Below are positions 25,548-33,960 of a stretch of DNA of 64,000 nt, piece by piece. The stretch's first letter is position 1, and each line of letters starts with the position of its first letter. The stretch comes from Anaerolineales bacterium (GTDB taxonomy: Bacteria > Chloroflexota > Anaerolineae > Anaerolineales > Villigracilaceae), in the NCBI GenBank assembly GCA_020634895.1, contig JACKAV010000002.1, forward strand, positions 420,899 to 484,898. The letters are read 5' to 3'. Position numbers and translations under genes: made by a program. The notes under the pieces were generated by a model. That model was not told the DNA's origin and ran no database searches. It worked only from the letters and a program-made list of their open reading frames with translations.

Positions 25548-27608
25548 TTATTTATGTGCGTTTACCGCAGGCTCAACGAATTTGATATAACCGTCATCTC
25601 CCGAGCCATAACCATACGGCTCACCCACCACTTCAAGCGGCTTTTCATAATTGTGGACAGGCATCGGTGAAGGAACCTGCCACTCCGGTGAACGGGAGTT
25701 CCAAACGTTCCCTTCGGCTTTTTCGCCGTTCTTGATACTGTTGAAGAAGTTGAAGAAGAAGATCAACACCGAAAGAGCGATCAAGAAAGCGGCAATGGTG
25801 ACAACGAAGTGAGTGGCGTCGAGGTGAAGCGCGGGATCGTAGTCCACGATGCGGCGGCGCATCCCCAGCAGCCCAACATACATCATGCCGAATGTCATCA
25901 CGAAGAAAGCGGGGGTCATCAACCAAAAATGGATCTTGCCAAGCGTCTCGTTCATGCGGCGACCGGTCGCTTTGGGGAACCAGTAGTAAATGGCAGCAAA
26001 GAACGGGAAGACAAATCCACCGAAGATCGTATCGTGGAAGTGACCAACGATGAAGTAGGTATCGTGTAGTTGAAGGTCAGTTGAGACGATCGCGTTCGGA
26101 GGTCCAGAAAGACCGCCCATCAGGAATACCACGATCCCGCCGAGGACGAAGAGCATGGGGGTGGGAGTGGAAATTTTCCCCTTCCACATGGTGGCAACCC
26201 AGGAGAAGAACTTCACACCGGTAGGAATAGCAACCAGCAGGGTGCTGTACATGAACGGGATCCGCAGGTATTCATTCATACCGGAGGTGAACATATGATG
26301 CGCCCAAACCACAAAGCCGACCAGCGCGATTCCAAGTGATGACATGGCGATCCACTTATAGCCGAACAAAGGTTTGCGGACGAAAACCGGCAAAAGTTCA
26401 GAAATCACGCCAAGCCCCGGAAGAACGAACACGTATACAGCCGGATGTGAATAGAACCAGAACAAATGTTGGAATAGAACCGGGTTCCCGCCTTTCGCAG
26501 GGTCAAAGAATCCCATACCAAAGAGACGCTGGAACATCACCAACTGGAAGGACAGACCGATCAATTGTGTGGCGGTCAGAGCGATCAAGCCGGTTGCCAC
26601 CGCAGCCCACACAAGGATGGGCAGGCGCCAGGCGGTCATGCCTTTGGCTCTCATTCGAACCACTGTCACAAGAACATTGAGCGAACCGAGGATCGAAGAC
26701 CAACCCGCCACAAAAACGCCAAGGAAGAACATCTGCATACCAACAGGGGCTCGAGCCGAAAGCGGAGGGTACCCCGTCCAGCCGGTATCGAACCCGCCGA
26801 GGAAGAGGCTCATCAACAAAAGCACTGCTGCGGGTACAGAAACCCAATAGGAAAATGCGTTCAAGCGCGGGAACGCCATATCCTGCGCCCCGAGCAGAAG
26901 CGGAACCACATAGTTGATGAAGCCCGCCGTTCCAAGCAGGATCGACACGATCATGATCATGCCGTGCAGGGACATCAATGAGTTATAGAGCTGCGGTCCG
27001 TTCTGGCTGAATAAATTCAGGTTAGTGGTCAGGAATTGCAACTGTGATTCAGCAAGCTCAGAACGGAAGATCAAAGCGAATAAGCCGCCGATGCTGATAA
27101 GCAGCAACGCAGTGACCGTATATTGCACACCAATCACTTTGTGATCAAGTGAAACCGCAAAATATTTTTCCCAGCCATGATAATGTTCTTCATGTTCGTC
27201 AGGAGTATCGATACCGCGAGTCCACTTCATCCAATCGTCCAACACACCCACCCCAAAGAGGAAGGAAATTGCACCGGTCAACGCGCCAAAGACCCAGGAA
27301 GGTTCGGTAAAGAAGAAATCACCAAACGCCGGCAGTCCCATGATTGCGCGAATGCCCGCAACTAAAAGCCCGCCCACAAGGGTGCCCAACACCTGCCAAA
27401 CCAGACCACGGGTAATGCCGCGAAAGCCGAAAACACCCAGAAAGAAAGCTGTAAACGCAAAGAGCAAAGCAAAAACGGAAGGCACAGGGCCAGAAAATCG
27501 GAGGCTCTTAACCATGAGGAAATCAAGACCAAGACCAAGTCCGTATCCCACCGCCCCGAAGACAACCAAAAACAGGATGCCACGCCAAAATGGTTTTATG
27601 TTTTTCAT
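25548..27608 (-). CDS. ctaD: cytochrome c oxidase subunit I (A2-type)
   Basis: A 686-residue heme-copper oxygen reductase subunit holding low-spin heme and the heme a3-CuB centre. The CuB region YSHPAVYVFVLP has Ser-His-Pro-Ala instead of Gly-His-Pro-Glu, the mark of the A2 (Thermus caa3-like) subfamily; the Asn/Asp of the D channel appear in INYVVPLLLGAQDMAFP, and HDTYFIVGHFH carries the heme histidines. Residues 1-140 form an extra set of three or four helices ahead of the core, which begins near KYFAVSLDHKVIGVQY. GAAGGATTTG precedes the ATG. Second gene of the oxidase operon. Confidence 0.95.
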   Translation of the reverse strand: MKNIKPFWRGILFLVVFGAVGYGLGLGLDFLMVKSLRFSGPVPSVFALLFAFTAFFLGVFGFRGITRGLVWQVLGTLVGGLLVAGIRAIMGLPAFGDFFFTEPSWVFGALTGAISFLFGVGVLDDWMKWTRGIDTPDEHEEHYHGWEKYFAVSLDHKVIGVQYTVTALLLISIGGLFALIFRSELAESQLQFLTTNLNLFSQNGPQLYNSLMSLHGMIMIVSILLGTAGFINYVVPLLLGAQDMAFPRLNAFSYWVSVPAAVLLLMSLFLGGFDTGWTGYPPLSARAPVGMQMFFLGVFVAGWSSILGSLNVLVTVVRMRAKGMTAWRLPILVWAAVATGLIALTATQLIGLSFQLVMFQRLFGMGFFDPAKGGNPVLFQHLFWFYSHPAVYVFVLPGLGVISELLPVFVRKPLFGYKWIAMSSLGIALVGFVVWAHHMFTSGMNEYLRIPFMYSTLLVAIPTGVKFFSWVATMWKGKISTPTPMLFVLGGIVVFLMGGLSGPPNAIVSTDLQLHDTYFIVGHFHDTIFGGFVFPFFAAIYYWFPKATGRRMNETLGKIHFWLMTPAFFVMTFGMMYVGLLGMRRRIVDYDPALHLDATHFVVTIAAFLIALSVLIFFFNFFNSIKNGEKAEGNVWNSRSPEWQVPSPMPVHNYEKPLEVVGEPYGYGSGDDGYIKFVEPAVNAHK

Positions 27609-27625
27609 TTCAAATCCTTCTCATA

Positions 27626-28639
27626 TTATTTCAGCGTCTTGATGTACGCGATAATGTTCGAGATCTCCTCATCCGTCAAACTGAAAGCAGGCATCACATT
27701 TGCAGGGAAACCTTCAACCACTTTTACATTCGGATCTTTTATGGATTCTGCCAGATAGGCTTCATCGGCAGTGGTAGTGGTTCCATCTGCAAGAGGAACC
27801 TCAGAGCCGAACAGATCGAACCAGGTTGGACCTGTGAGCTTTGTCCCGTCCGCTGAGTGGCAGCCTACACAACCATTCGATGTTGCCAGCACTTTCCCCT
27901 GCCCCTCTGGTGTCTTCGAAGCCGCAGCAATCGCTATCTGTTCCTGAACCCAGGCATCATAGTCCGCCTGGCTGGTCACAACGAGCGGGTTTTCCATATA
28001 GGCGTGAGAAGTGCCACATAATTCCGCGCAACGGACTTTGTAGCTGCCTTCCAGATCCGGCGTAATGCGATATTCGGTGGTACGACCAGGCACAACGTCC
28101 TGCTTGAGGCGGAATTCAGGCACCCAAAATGAATGGATGACATCCGCAGATTCCATCTTTAAGACCACCTGTTGATCGACGGGAAGATGCAGTTCACTGC
28201 TGAAAAAACCATATTGAGGATATTCGAATGTCCATGTGAATTGCTGCGCCTTGACATTGATCACCATGGCATTGGGGTCGACACGACGTTCCTCCCCCAA
28301 CGTATACGCGCCAAAGTAGGCGAAAATCACCACAATGATGAGCGGCATGATCGTCCAGGCAATCTCAAGCTGGGTATTCCCCTCCACGTGTTCGCCGTCT
28401 TTCATCTCCCCTTTTTTCTGACGGAAGAAAATCAGACTATAAACGAGCGGCACAACGATCAGGGAGAATAAGAAAGAAATAACCCATATCTCCCAATGCC
28501 ACATCTGGTCGACAAAAACAGCCTGTGCGCTCGCAGAAACGGGATTCATGTGTCTGGCAAGCCCGACAGCATCAATGCCCATGTATGTGAGTATGGTCAT
28601 GAGGATGACCAATACCCCCACAATTACAAAATGGTACAT
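27626..28639 (-). CDS. ctaC: cytochrome c oxidase subunit II with fused cytochrome c (caa3)
   Basis: A 337-residue protein: two N-terminal helices, a CuA domain and a C-terminal class-I cytochrome c. CuA ligands are His169, Cys204, Cys208, His212 and Met215 (CAELCGTSHAYM). The heme c site is CVGCH at 257-261, with Met in NVMPAFSL as likely axial ligand. The fused cytochrome makes this a caa3 oxidase that takes electrons directly from other cytochromes or a quinol-oxidising complex. The ATG at 28639 is supported by GAGGAGAG. First gene of the structural operon; an A/T-rich region upstream (28640-28871) should hold its promoter. Confidence 0.95.
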   Translation of the reverse strand: MYHFVIVGVLVILMTILTYMGIDAVGLARHMNPVSASAQAVFVDQMWHWEIWVISFLFSLIVVPLVYSLIFFRQKKGEMKDGEHVEGNTQLEIAWTIMPLIIVVIFAYFGAYTLGEERRVDPNAMVINVKAQQFTWTFEYPQYGFFSSELHLPVDQQVVLKMESADVIHSFWVPEFRLKQDVVPGRTTEYRITPDLEGSYKVRCAELCGTSHAYMENPLVVTSQADYDAWVQEQIAIAAASKTPEGQGKVLATSNGCVGCHSADGTKLTGPTWFDLFGSEVPLADGTTTTADEAYLAESIKDPNVKVVEGFPANVMPAFSLTDEEISNIIAYIKTLK

Positions 28640-28871
28640 AGATTCTCTCCTCAAAAAAGTTGAACGGGATTTATATCCCAATGATTAACTGAAATTGGAC
28701 TAATTTTGTATAATTTGTCTCAATTTTCACAAGTTTTGATTATAACAAAATCTTTTTTGCTTGTCACTATAGCATGTATTGATTTTCACAAAATCTTATG
28801 AAGAATCGCATGAATACTTTTTACAAATCCAGTGCTATAACACGATCTTTATTATTATGATGCGTAATTCG

Positions 28872-29336
28872 TTAGGCAAGATTCAATTCGCTCAATAATT
28901 CACTGCTGTGATCGGCAGGACGTACATTTTCATAAACTTTTTTGATCATGCCCTGCGCATCGATCAAGAAAGTTGTCCGCAGCACGCCTTCGTATTCCTT
29001 ACCCATAAACTTCTTAGGTCCCCAAACTCCATAGAGATCACAGATCGCGTGCCCTTCATCTGCCAGCAGGGGAAATGGAAGTTGATATTTCGCCTTGAAC
29101 TTGTCGTGCGATTTGACCGAATCAGGGCTTACGCCGAGAATGACAACACCCGCCTCTTCATACGCAGAATAATCATCGCGGAAATTACACGCCTCCGTGG
29201 TACATCCTTTTGTGTCATCCTTCGGGTAAAAGTACAGAATCACATTCCGACCATGATAATCGGATAATTTATGAATGGTATTGGTATCGTCTGGGAGTTC
29301 AAAATCGGGGGCGGAAATACCGGCAGAAATAGGCAT
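28872..29336 (-). CDS. bcp: thioredoxin-dependent peroxiredoxin, Bcp/PrxQ type
   Basis: A 154-residue peroxiredoxin that reduces hydrogen peroxide and organic peroxides. The peroxidatic Cys45 and resolving Cys50 are in KGCTTEACNFRD, the spacing of atypical two-Cys PrxQ enzymes. FYPKDDTKGCT and the C-terminal fold complete the family pattern. The ATG at 29336 is preferred to an in-frame TTG five codons upstream that overlaps the GGAGAGAG site. It is transcribed divergently from the tRNA-Leu gene. Confidence 0.93.
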   Translation of the reverse strand: MPISAGISAPDFELPDDTNTIHKLSDYHGRNVILYFYPKDDTKGCTTEACNFRDDYSAYEEAGVVILGVSPDSVKSHDKFKAKYQLPFPLLADEGHAICDLYGVWGPKKFMGKEYEGVLRTTFLIDAQGMIKKVYENVRPADHSSELLSELNLA

Positions 29337-29365
29337 AGTTTCTCTCTCCAAAGAAATGTCCGCGT

Positions 29366-29394
29366 ATTATACCCGCAAACAATACCCAAACCAA
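29366..29394 (-). promoter_or_regulatory. promoter of the peroxiredoxin gene
   Basis: On the minus strand TTGGTT (29389-29394), 17 bases, TATAAT (29366-29371). Confidence 0.7.
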
Positions 29395-29396
29395 AC

Positions 29397-29422
29397 TGCC
29401 GGAAACCTTACCAATTCCGGCA
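29397..29422. promoter_or_regulatory. inverted repeat between divergent peroxiredoxin and tRNA promoters
   Basis: TGCCGGAA (29397-29404) and TTCCGGCA (29415-29422) are perfect inverted copies. The repeat touches the upstream edge of the peroxiredoxin -35 box and ends ten bases before the tRNA -10 box, so a bound protein could affect both. Confidence 0.45.
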
Positions 29423-29432
29423 AACCCTACGG

Positions 29433-29438
29433 TATAAT
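29433..29438 (+). promoter_or_regulatory. -10 box of the tRNA-Leu gene
   Basis: TATAAT 23 bases before the mature tRNA; no convincing -35 hexamer at the standard distance. Confidence 0.55.
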
Positions 29439-29461
29439 TGCGCCGCTTGCAGCACGCAACC

Positions 29462-29543
29462 GGGGATGTGCTGGAACTGGCAGACAGGCATGACTTAGGA
29501 TCATGTGCCGCAAGGCGTGTGGGTTCGACCCCCACCATCCCCA
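29462..29543 (+). tRNA. tRNA-Leu, anticodon UAG
   Basis: A class II tRNA. Acceptor arms GGGGATG and CATCCCC pair fully, with A as discriminator base. The anticodon arm is CATGA, loop CTTAGGA, TCATG, giving anticodon UAG, which reads the leucine codon CUA. The long variable arm (GCC-GCAA-GGC) and the T arm GTGGG-TTCGACC-CCCAC are clear. CCA is not encoded; CTA follows. The gene sits 40 bases before trigger factor on the same strand and may share its transcript. Confidence 0.96.
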
Positions 29544-29583
29544 CTACTATCTTATACAGACCTTATAGGTCTTGGAGGAACCT

Positions 29584-31026
29584 TTGAACATCGAAAAGCA
29601 ATATCAGGAAGATCATTCAGTTAAACTGGTCGTCGAAGTCGATCAGGAGAAAATGGAAAGCTACAAAAAACGCGCGGCGGCAAAGATCTCGCAGCGAGGC
29701 AATATCTCCGGTTTTCGCCCCGGAAAAGCGCCGTATCACATCGTGGCGCGAATGTACGGCGAAGCGGCGATCGCCGAGCAGGCAGTTGACCTGTTCATCG
29801 ACGCGGAATATTCCAATATCCTGAAAGAGGCGGATGTAAACCCCGGCGCCTCTGGAAGCCTGGAAAACATCGAGAGCATGGATCCGCCCAAGTTTGTTTT
29901 CAGCATCCCGCTCGCGCCGGAAGTTGACCTTGGTGATTACCTCTCGGTTCGACTCCCCTACGAGTGGCAGGCTCCTGAACAAAAGGATGTGGATGCCGCT
30001 TTGGAAGACCTTCGCCAGATGTACGCCTCCACCGAGACTGTGGAGCGCGCCATCGAACCCGGAGATTACGTACTCCTCGACGTTTCCTCGGAGACGCCCG
30101 AACTCAACCGCACCGGCTTTGCAACATTCGTCCGCACGGAAGACCGCGATACTGAATGGCCCTATAACGGCTTCGCCAAAGAACTCATCGGTCTCAAAGC
30201 CGGTGAAAGCAAGACCATCAAGCATACCTTCCCCAAAGATTGGGAAGTGGAAGAACTGCGCGAAAAGGATGTGGAGATCAATGCCACCATCAAGACAGTA
30301 CGCGGCGTCACACTTCCTGATGTGGACGATGAATTTGCCAAAACAACCGGCGCAGGCGAAAATGTCGAAGCCTTGATGGAAGCCGTCAAGAGAGATGTGG
30401 AAACCCGCTCCCAGAACGAGTACGATGACACATACTTCGTCGACCTGATCGAAAAGATCAAAGAAGGCGCAACCATCAAATATCATGCCCATACGTTGGA
30501 GCATGAAGGCGAACATGTTCTGGAAGACCTCGCCCAGCGACTTTCACAGCAGGGCATGGACCTCGAGACTTACTTCAAAGTCCGCAACACCACTCGCGAG
30601 GCGTTCATCGAATCAGACGTGAACCCGGTTGCACAAAAACGGCTGGAACGCGGCTTGATCCTCGATGAGATCGTCCGCAAGGAAGAGCTGCAGATCGATG
30701 AAGAAGCGCTTAACGCAGAATACAGCAACGCGTTGAACAGCCTCGTGATGCAGGGCATGGACCTCAACAAGATCCGCGGCGGCAAGAAGGGACAGCGCCA
30801 ACTGAGCGAAGCCATTGCCATGGACGCCGCCAGCCGTGTGATGACCCGCAAAGCTTTGGACATGATCAAATCCATTGCCACTGGAAATTACAAGACCATC
30901 GAAGAACGCGCGGAAGAAGCAAAGAAAGCCGCAGAAGCCGTTGCTGAAGAAACCACAGAAACTGCGGAAGCCCCCGTCGAGGAACCTGCGTCCGCTGAGG
31001 ATGGCGAGGAAAAAGCCTCAGAGTAG
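29584..31026 (+). CDS. tig: trigger factor (ribosome-bound chaperone, peptidyl-prolyl isomerase)
   Basis: A 480-residue protein. The ribosome-docking motif GFRPGKAP lies near residue 43 in the N-terminal domain, the FKBP-like isomerase domain spans about 145-235 (EPGDYVLLD...EINATIKTVR), and the helical chaperone domain follows. The last 45 residues are an Ala/Glu-rich acidic tail. The start is TTG at 29584, chosen because GGAGG stands five bases before it; the upstream in-frame TTG at 29572 is itself part of that site. Together with ClpP downstream this is the common tig-clpP arrangement, here without clpX in the window. Confidence 0.93.
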   Translation: MNIEKQYQEDHSVKLVVEVDQEKMESYKKRAAAKISQRGNISGFRPGKAPYHIVARMYGEAAIAEQAVDLFIDAEYSNILKEADVNPGASGSLENIESMDPPKFVFSIPLAPEVDLGDYLSVRLPYEWQAPEQKDVDAALEDLRQMYASTETVERAIEPGDYVLLDVSSETPELNRTGFATFVRTEDRDTEWPYNGFAKELIGLKAGESKTIKHTFPKDWEVEELREKDVEINATIKTVRGVTLPDVDDEFAKTTGAGENVEALMEAVKRDVETRSQNEYDDTYFVDLIEKIKEGATIKYHAHTLEHEGEHVLEDLAQRLSQQGMDLETYFKVRNTTREAFIESDVNPVAQKRLERGLILDEIVRKEELQIDEEALNAEYSNALNSLVMQGMDLNKIRGGKKGQRQLSEAIAMDAASRVMTRKALDMIKSIATGNYKTIEERAEEAKKAAEAVAEETTETAEAPVEEPASAEDGEEKASE

Positions 31027-31072
31027 AAAAGGCTCATAACTAGCCAGCAGGCTCAAAGTCCGACAATGAAGC

Positions 31073-31132
31073 GTGCGTCGCGCCCAAAACTTAAGTTCGT
31101 AGTATCAGTCACAGGCGCGGCGCACTTTCATA
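31073..31132 (+). terminator. large stem-loop between trigger factor and ClpP
   Basis: GTGCGTCGCGCC (31073-31084) pairs with GGCGCGGCGCAC (31114-31125) apart from one G-U pair, leaving a 29-base loop; TTTC follows. It may end part of the trigger factor transcripts. Confidence 0.4.
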
Positions 31133-31202
31133 TCACCAATCAAAATCTAATATAAATCCAATATACGTCCGGTAGCATTGGTCGAAATATAAGGAGACAG
31201 AC

Positions 31203-31811
31203 ATGATCCCAGATTTCAAAAATGTAGTTCCGATGGTCGTTGAAAATACGGGCCGGGGCGAACGCGCTTACGACATTTATTCATTGCTGCTGCGCAACAA
31301 TATTGTTTTCCTGGGCACACCGATCGACGACCAGGTTGCGAATGTGATCGTTGCCCAGCTTCTTTTCCTGAACCATGAAGATCCCGAGAAGGAAATCCGC
31401 ATGTACATCAACTCACCCGGCGGACAGATCTATGCGGGACTCGCCATTTATGACACGATGCAGATCATCTCGAACCCGATCAGCACTGTGGCAGTTGGTG
31501 TGACCGCCTCTTTCGGGACCGTGTTGTTGACTGCTGGAACCAAGGGTCGACGCTACGCCCTGCCGCACGCCACCGTGCATATGCACCAGCCCCTCGGCGG
31601 CGCACAGGGACAGGCAACCGACATCGAGATCGCTGCCAAGCAAATTTTGCGCCAGAAGGCGCTGCTCAACGGCGTGCTTGCCAAGCATACCGGGCAGACT
31701 TTGGAAGTGATCGAACGTGATGCTGACCGCGACTTTTATCTCGATGCCCAACAGGCAGTGGATTACGGTTTGGTCGATCAGATCATCGAAACGCCCGAAA
31801 AGGTTGCGTAA
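31203..31811 (+). CDS. clpP: ATP-dependent Clp protease proteolytic subunit
   Basis: A 202-residue serine protease subunit forming the tetradecameric chamber used with ClpX or ClpA/C. The catalytic triad is Ser103 (TASFG), His128 (HMHQP) and Asp177 (RDFYL). The Ser motif ASFG replaces the more common ASMG. The handle helix and LGGAQGQATD are normal. AAGGAGAC precedes the ATG. A clear terminator follows. Confidence 0.95.
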   Translation: MIPDFKNVVPMVVENTGRGERAYDIYSLLLRNNIVFLGTPIDDQVANVIVAQLLFLNHEDPEKEIRMYINSPGGQIYAGLAIYDTMQIISNPISTVAVGVTASFGTVLLTAGTKGRRYALPHATVHMHQPLGGAQGQATDIEIAAKQILRQKALLNGVLAKHTGQTLEVIERDADRDFYLDAQQAVDYGLVDQIIETPEKVA

Positions 31812-31831
31812 ATCTTAATCGGACTAGAAGC

Positions 31832-31866
31832 AGACCTCGAGGAGAAATCTTCGAGGTCTTTTGTTT
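31832..31866 (+). terminator. terminator of clpP
   Basis: AGACCTCGA (31832-31840) and TCGAGGTCT (31851-31859) with a 10-base loop, then TTTTGTTT. The T-run overlaps the -35 box of the next promoter. Confidence 0.85.
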
Positions 31867-31889
31867 GCAAAATATCCTTTGGGTATAAT
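31861..31889 (+). promoter_or_regulatory. promoter of the HAD phosphatase gene
   Basis: TTGTTT (31861-31866), 17 bases, TATAAT (31884-31889). It is nested in the tail of the clpP terminator. Confidence 0.7.
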
Positions 31890-31956
31890 CTCCGCTGCGC
31901 AAATTCATGATACTTCGCAAGTATATTGAAAATCCAAAATCGCAAATCGTAAATTT

Positions 31957-32736
31957 ATGATCCCTTCAAACATAAAAGCCCTCATCCTCGATATGGACGG
32001 CGTGCTCTGGAAAGGCGACGCTCCCATCGGTGACTTACCTGCCACGTTCAATCGAATCCGCGAGCGCGGGTTGAAATTCGTCTTCGCAACCAATAACGGG
32101 ACCAAAACTCCCGAGGAATATCAGCAAAAATTACATGACCTGGGCGTGGAAATCGAGCCGAATCAGGTCATCACATCGGCATTGGGAATCGCATTCCTGA
32201 TGGCACAGAAGCATCCCAAAGGCACAAAGATTTTCTTAATCGGCGAAAACGGTATGAAAGCCGCTTTGGAAGAAAAAGGATTCGAAATTCTGGGCGTGGA
32301 AAATGCGCCTCTGGCTCAAGCCGTAGTCATGGGAATCGACCGCGAGATCAATTTCCAAAAAGTAGCAGAAGCCACTCTGCTTGTGCGAGCGGGAATTCCG
32401 TTCTATACGACCAACACCGACCGAACCTTCCCCACCCCGCGCGGGGAAATCCCTGGGTCGGGTTCGTGGCTCGCGGTGGTCATTTCCGCGACCGGGGTCG
32501 AACCGATTGTGGCAGGGAAACCCTTCCCTTACTTGATGGAACTTGCGCTGGAGCGACTGGGCACATCCAAGGAAGAGACTCTCGTCGTCGGCGACCGCCT
32601 CGAAACGGACATTGCGGCTGGTCAGGCGGTGGGAAGTCCGACCGCCCTCGTGCTGAGCGGAGTTTCCAAACGCGAGGAAGCCAAGGATTGGAATCCCAGC
32701 ATTATTGCGGAGAGTTTGTCTGTGTTGGTTGAGTAA
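31957..32736 (+). CDS. HAD-superfamily phosphatase, NagD/p-nitrophenylphosphatase type
   Basis: A 259-residue HAD-IIA hydrolase removing phosphate from a small substrate such as a sugar phosphate, nucleotide or phosphoglycolate. Motif I is LDMDGVLWKG (nucleophile and acid Asp near 12 and 14), motif II FATNNGTK, motif III Lys in VAGKPFP and motif IV VVGDRLETDI. The C2-type cap between motifs II and III fits NagD relatives. Substrate cannot be told. No strong ribosome site precedes the ATG. Confidence 0.88.
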   Translation: MIPSNIKALILDMDGVLWKGDAPIGDLPATFNRIRERGLKFVFATNNGTKTPEEYQQKLHDLGVEIEPNQVITSALGIAFLMAQKHPKGTKIFLIGENGMKAALEEKGFEILGVENAPLAQAVVMGIDREINFQKVAEATLLVRAGIPFYTTNTDRTFPTPRGEIPGSGSWLAVVISATGVEPIVAGKPFPYLMELALERLGTSKEETLVVGDRLETDIAAGQAVGSPTALVLSGVSKREEAKDWNPSIIAESLSVLVE

Positions 32737-32771
32737 AAAAATAGACCTGCTTTTGGCAGGTCTATTTTTTT
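32734..32771. terminator. bidirectional terminator between convergent genes
   Basis: ATAGACCTGC (32741-32750) and GCAGGTCTAT (32756-32765) with a 5-base loop, flanked by A-run and T-run; serves the HAD gene on plus and the secreted protein gene on minus. Confidence 0.9.
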
Positions 32772-32785
32772 ACTCCAAGTGCCGT

Positions 32786-33799
32786 TTATGGGCACTTTTT
32801 TGTTACAGTTTTTGTGTCAGCGCTGCCAGCACTGTTGAATGCGGCAACACCAAAGGTTGATGTAACATCTTTGTCAAAGAAACTCCCGCTTGGGATGGTA
32901 TAAGACGTCGCGTTCGCTTGCGCCTGCCCGATCACTGTCCCATTGACATAGATATAGAACCCGGTTTCATTATCGGATTGATCCGCCCATGTAAGCGTCC
33001 CGGCATGTTCATATTGCGTCCCTCCAGTTCCGCCCAAAGTACAACTGAGGGTAATATCGGGGTTATCCACAGGGTTAGGTTTAGATGCAGTAGTACCCGT
33101 CGCTGTAGCAGTTGCAGTCGCGCCGGTTGACGCTCCGCCTACATTGACCTTGATATAGAACGATGAACCGAAATTTTGTCCATCATCGTTGGTCAGAATC
33201 CAATAACCGATGGCATCTCCTGCTGTTGCTGGAGCAGTCAACGAGATGGAAATATCAGCGGACTGTCCAGCCGGGACGGAGACACCGATTGGTGTAGCAG
33301 TTCCGCCCATGGCATTACCGGACACGAAACTGACTTTGTATGTAGCTGTCCAATCACAGGAGCCTGTATTTTGCAATTTCCACGTTTTGGTCATTGCCTG
33401 TCCCGAAGTAACAACTGTGTCATCCGGAAAGGTTACGTCATTTACATAAGCCGAATTATTACATCCCACAGCACCAGACGGCGCCGAAGACGTATTATTG
33501 ATAACCGGCTGGGTCGCGAACAGAGTGGGGCTTACAAGGGATGTGGCGGTGACCGCAGGGGTTGCAGTCGCCATCAACGTTGGCGTAGCGGACGGTACAC
33601 CGGCTTGCAGCGTCAATTGTTGAGCGGCAAGCGTTGCGGCAGCGTTGGTATAAACTACAGTCACTTCATCTTCTCCGCTGCTCCCGCCTCGAAAAGCCAT
33701 AATTATGGCAATTATTCCCGAAAGAGTGAGTACACCAACCAATACCCAAAGAATGATATTCCGCGGACCAGCTGGTCTTGTATTTAATGGTTTCAACAT
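32786..33799 (-). CDS. membrane-anchored protein with NBR1-type Ig and FN3-like domains
   Basis: A 337-residue protein with one N-terminal helix (about 14-34), a Thr/Ala/Pro-rich linker (about 40-110), an NBR1-type Ig-like domain (about 112-222, with the landmark TWKLQNTGSCDW) and a C-terminal FN3-like domain (about 245-335). The helix without a cleavage site and the linker suggest a surface protein held at the membrane. No enzymatic motif. AAAGGAG precedes the ATG; a TATAAT box lies about 40 bases further upstream. Such Ig proteins are frequent in Anaerolineae; the ligand is unknown. Confidence 0.75.
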   Translation of the reverse strand: MLKPLNTRPAGPRNIILWVLVGVLTLSGIIAIIMAFRGGSSGEDEVTVVYTNAAATLAAQQLTLQAGVPSATPTLMATATPAVTATSLVSPTLFATQPVINNTSSAPSGAVGCNNSAYVNDVTFPDDTVVTSGQAMTKTWKLQNTGSCDWTATYKVSFVSGNAMGGTATPIGVSVPAGQSADISISLTAPATAGDAIGYWILTNDDGQNFGSSFYIKVNVGGASTGATATATATGTTASKPNPVDNPDITLSCTLGGTGGTQYEHAGTLTWADQSDNETGFYIYVNGTVIGQAQANATSYTIPSGSFFDKDVTSTFGVAAFNSAGSADTKTVTKKCP

Positions 33800-33928
33800 T
33801 TAGTTCTCCTTTGTATACATGCAAGGTTTAAAATTATATGTAGAAAAAATTAATAGTACATAGGAGTTTCCCTACGATATTCCTACTTTTATTGTACGAT
33901 AAGGGAATCTCAATTAGAGCAAACTGTC

Positions 33929-33960
33929 TGCTAAAATCATAGATATGTCCACTATCTATG
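33929..33960 (+). promoter_or_regulatory. extended -10 promoter and hairpin over the rlmN start codon
   Basis: TGCTAAAAT (33929-33937) is an extended -10 box ending seven bases before the ATG at 33945, so transcription should begin at or next to the start codon. CATAGATA (33938-33945) is perfectly inverted as TATCTATG (33953-33960), placing the start codon inside the repeat. Confidence 0.6.
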
